Shown here: in pieces, positions 7,578 through 8,092 of the stretch | Position numbering within the stretch: position 1 is the first letter of the stretch | Layout: every line of letters starts with the position of its first letter | Assembly (NCBI GenBank): GCA_002323775.1 | Contig: DCPV01000063.1 | Span: forward strand, 1 to 8,092 | Length of the DNA stretch: 8,092 nucleotides | Source: Firmicutes bacterium UBA1535 | GTDB taxonomy: Bacteria > Bacillota > Clostridia > Tissierellales > Sedimentibacteraceae | Reading direction: 5' to 3' | Translations under genes and position numbers: made by a program | The notes under the pieces: generated by a model | Seen by the model: only the letters and a program-made list of their open reading frames with translations | What the model was told of the DNA's origin: nothing | Databases searched by the model: none

Positions 7578-7679
7578 GCCGAATCTTCAAGAAATGAAGT
7601 ACCGGGGATTTTATATCGGGGTGAAGCCATAAAAATGGCGGGGTTCCTCAACCCTAATCCGTCAACTAACTCGGGAGGC
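7578..7679 (+). ncRNA. c-di-AMP riboswitch aptamer (ydaO/yuaA type)
   Basis: Cis-acting RNA that binds the second messenger c-di-AMP and, in known cases, lowers expression of the gene downstream when bound. The conserved parts appear in the family order: GCCGAATC at the 5' side, GGGGA (7604-7608), GGGGTGAA (7618-7625), a hairpin GCCAT/ATGGC (7626-7639), a hairpin GGGTT/AACCC with loop CCTC (7641-7654), and the 3' core ATCCGTCAACTAAC (7657-7670) followed by GGC, which closes the outer stem with GCC at 7578-7580. It compares well with the Bacillus subtilis ydaO element as I remember it. Between aptamer and start codon there is no hairpin followed by T residues, and the Shine-Dalgarno lies only two bases after the closing stem. 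Regulation at translation is therefore likelier than attenuation. This class is known upstream of cell-wall genes. Confidence 0.88.
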
Positions 7680-7681
7680 AG

Positions 7682-7688
7682 AAGGAGG
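7682..7688 (+). promoter_or_regulatory. Strong Shine-Dalgarno abutting the riboswitch
   Basis: AAGGAGG, five bases before the ATG at 7694 and two after the aptamer closing stem. It fixes the start codon. Its core GAGGA (7685-7689) can pair with TCCTC (7645-7649) in the aptamer hairpin loop, a possible means of hiding the site. Confidence 0.8.
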
Positions 7689-7693
7689 ATTAT

Positions 7694-8092
7694 ATGAAAT
7701 TCAAAAGTTTAAAGTCAATTTTATTGGCTACAGTTCTGATTGCAGGTATAACTTTATTTTCGGGTAATGCTTATGCGGCAACTTACACCACAGTCAGCGG
7801 TGACTCATTATTTAAAATAAGCCAGATATTCAACACATCAATAACAAGCTTAATGAATGATAACAAGCTGACATCTACAAATTTAAACATTGGGCAAAAG
7901 TTAAACGTTCCCGGTATTACTCATACGGTTAAAAAAGGAGAAAGCTTGTATTTAATCTCTAAATCGTACAAAATCTCATTGGAAACATTAAGGCGTGCAA
8001 ATAACATATATACGGATTATTTAGATATTGGCCAAAAATTAAATGTTCCTGCAAAGTCTTCGACAGCGCCTGAGTCAGTGGACTATACACCA
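7694..8092 (+). CDS. Secreted LysM-domain cell-wall protein, 3' end outside window
   Basis: Exported peptidoglycan-binding protein; the first 133 residues are visible and the frame is open to the window end. It starts with a clear signal peptide: a basic start (MKFKSLK), a hydrophobic core at about 9-22 and a likely cleavage site after AYA (residue 28). Two LysM repeats follow at about 30-73 and 77-119, each ending in the typical IGQKLNVP motif. A Ser/Thr/Pro-containing linker begins at 120. The missing C-terminus probably holds a catalytic wall domain (SleB-type hydrolase, NlpC/P60 or 3D), because proteins with this layout in clostridia often do, but this cannot be seen here. The start is fixed by AAGGAGG five bases upstream. 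Its expression should respond to c-di-AMP through the leader riboswitch, linking wall remodelling to that signal. Confidence 0.92.
   Translation, partial: MKFKSLKSILLATVLIAGITLFSGNAYAATYTTVSGDSLFKISQIFNTSITSLMNDNKLTSTNLNIGQKLNVPGITHTVKKGESLYLISKSYKISLETLRRANNIYTDYLDIGQKLNVPAKSSTAPESVDYTP

Noticed and set aside
7694..8092. Spore germination or phage lysin assignment for the LysM protein
   Set aside because: Only the signal peptide and LysM repeats are visible; the catalytic domain lies outside the window, and no phage genes are nearby.

Overview
The window comes from a strongly AT-rich (by eye about 30% G+C), low-GC Gram-positive bacterium, most likely a member of the Clostridia. The pointers are AAGGAGG-type ribosome binding sites, short T-rich intrinsic terminators, a Firmicutes-style c-di-AMP riboswitch, a PepF/M3 oligopeptidase and a LysM wall protein. 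I cannot name the genus from the sequence alone. Nothing points to a mobile element: there is no transposase, integrase, tRNA, rRNA or CRISPR array.

Left block (1-4442, plus strand): the 3' part of a winged-helix (ArsR-like) regulator, then two half-size ABC exporters that overlap by 8 bases and were almost certainly derived by duplication. They should form a heterodimeric exporter of unknown substrate, probably controlled by the upstream regulator. A perfect 19-base dyad between regulator and transporters is a candidate operator. A hairpin with T tracts on both sides ends this unit and also the convergent gene that follows.

Middle block (4446-7422): a minus-strand TSUP/TauE-SafE anion permease, a very AT-rich divergent spacer, then a plus-strand oligoendopeptidase (PepF/M3 zinc metallopeptidase). 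The peptidase has an excellent extended -10 promoter, a roughly 75-base leader and its own intrinsic terminator.

Right block (7423-8092): a stacked control region leads into a LysM-containing secreted protein cut by the window end. In order it holds an 8+8 inverted repeat whose right arm contains the -35 box, a TTGAAA-17-TAAAAT promoter, a c-di-AMP (ydaO/yuaA-type) riboswitch aptamer that begins about where transcription should start, and a Shine-Dalgarno two bases beyond the aptamer. No terminator hairpin lies between aptamer and start codon, so control is probably at translation. This fits the known link between c-di-AMP signalling and cell-wall remodelling.

All genes belong to known families, and I see no convincing undescribed multi-gene system. 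The most interesting parts are regulatory: the layered control of the LysM gene, including a possible anti-Shine-Dalgarno loop, and the dyad ahead of the ABC pair.
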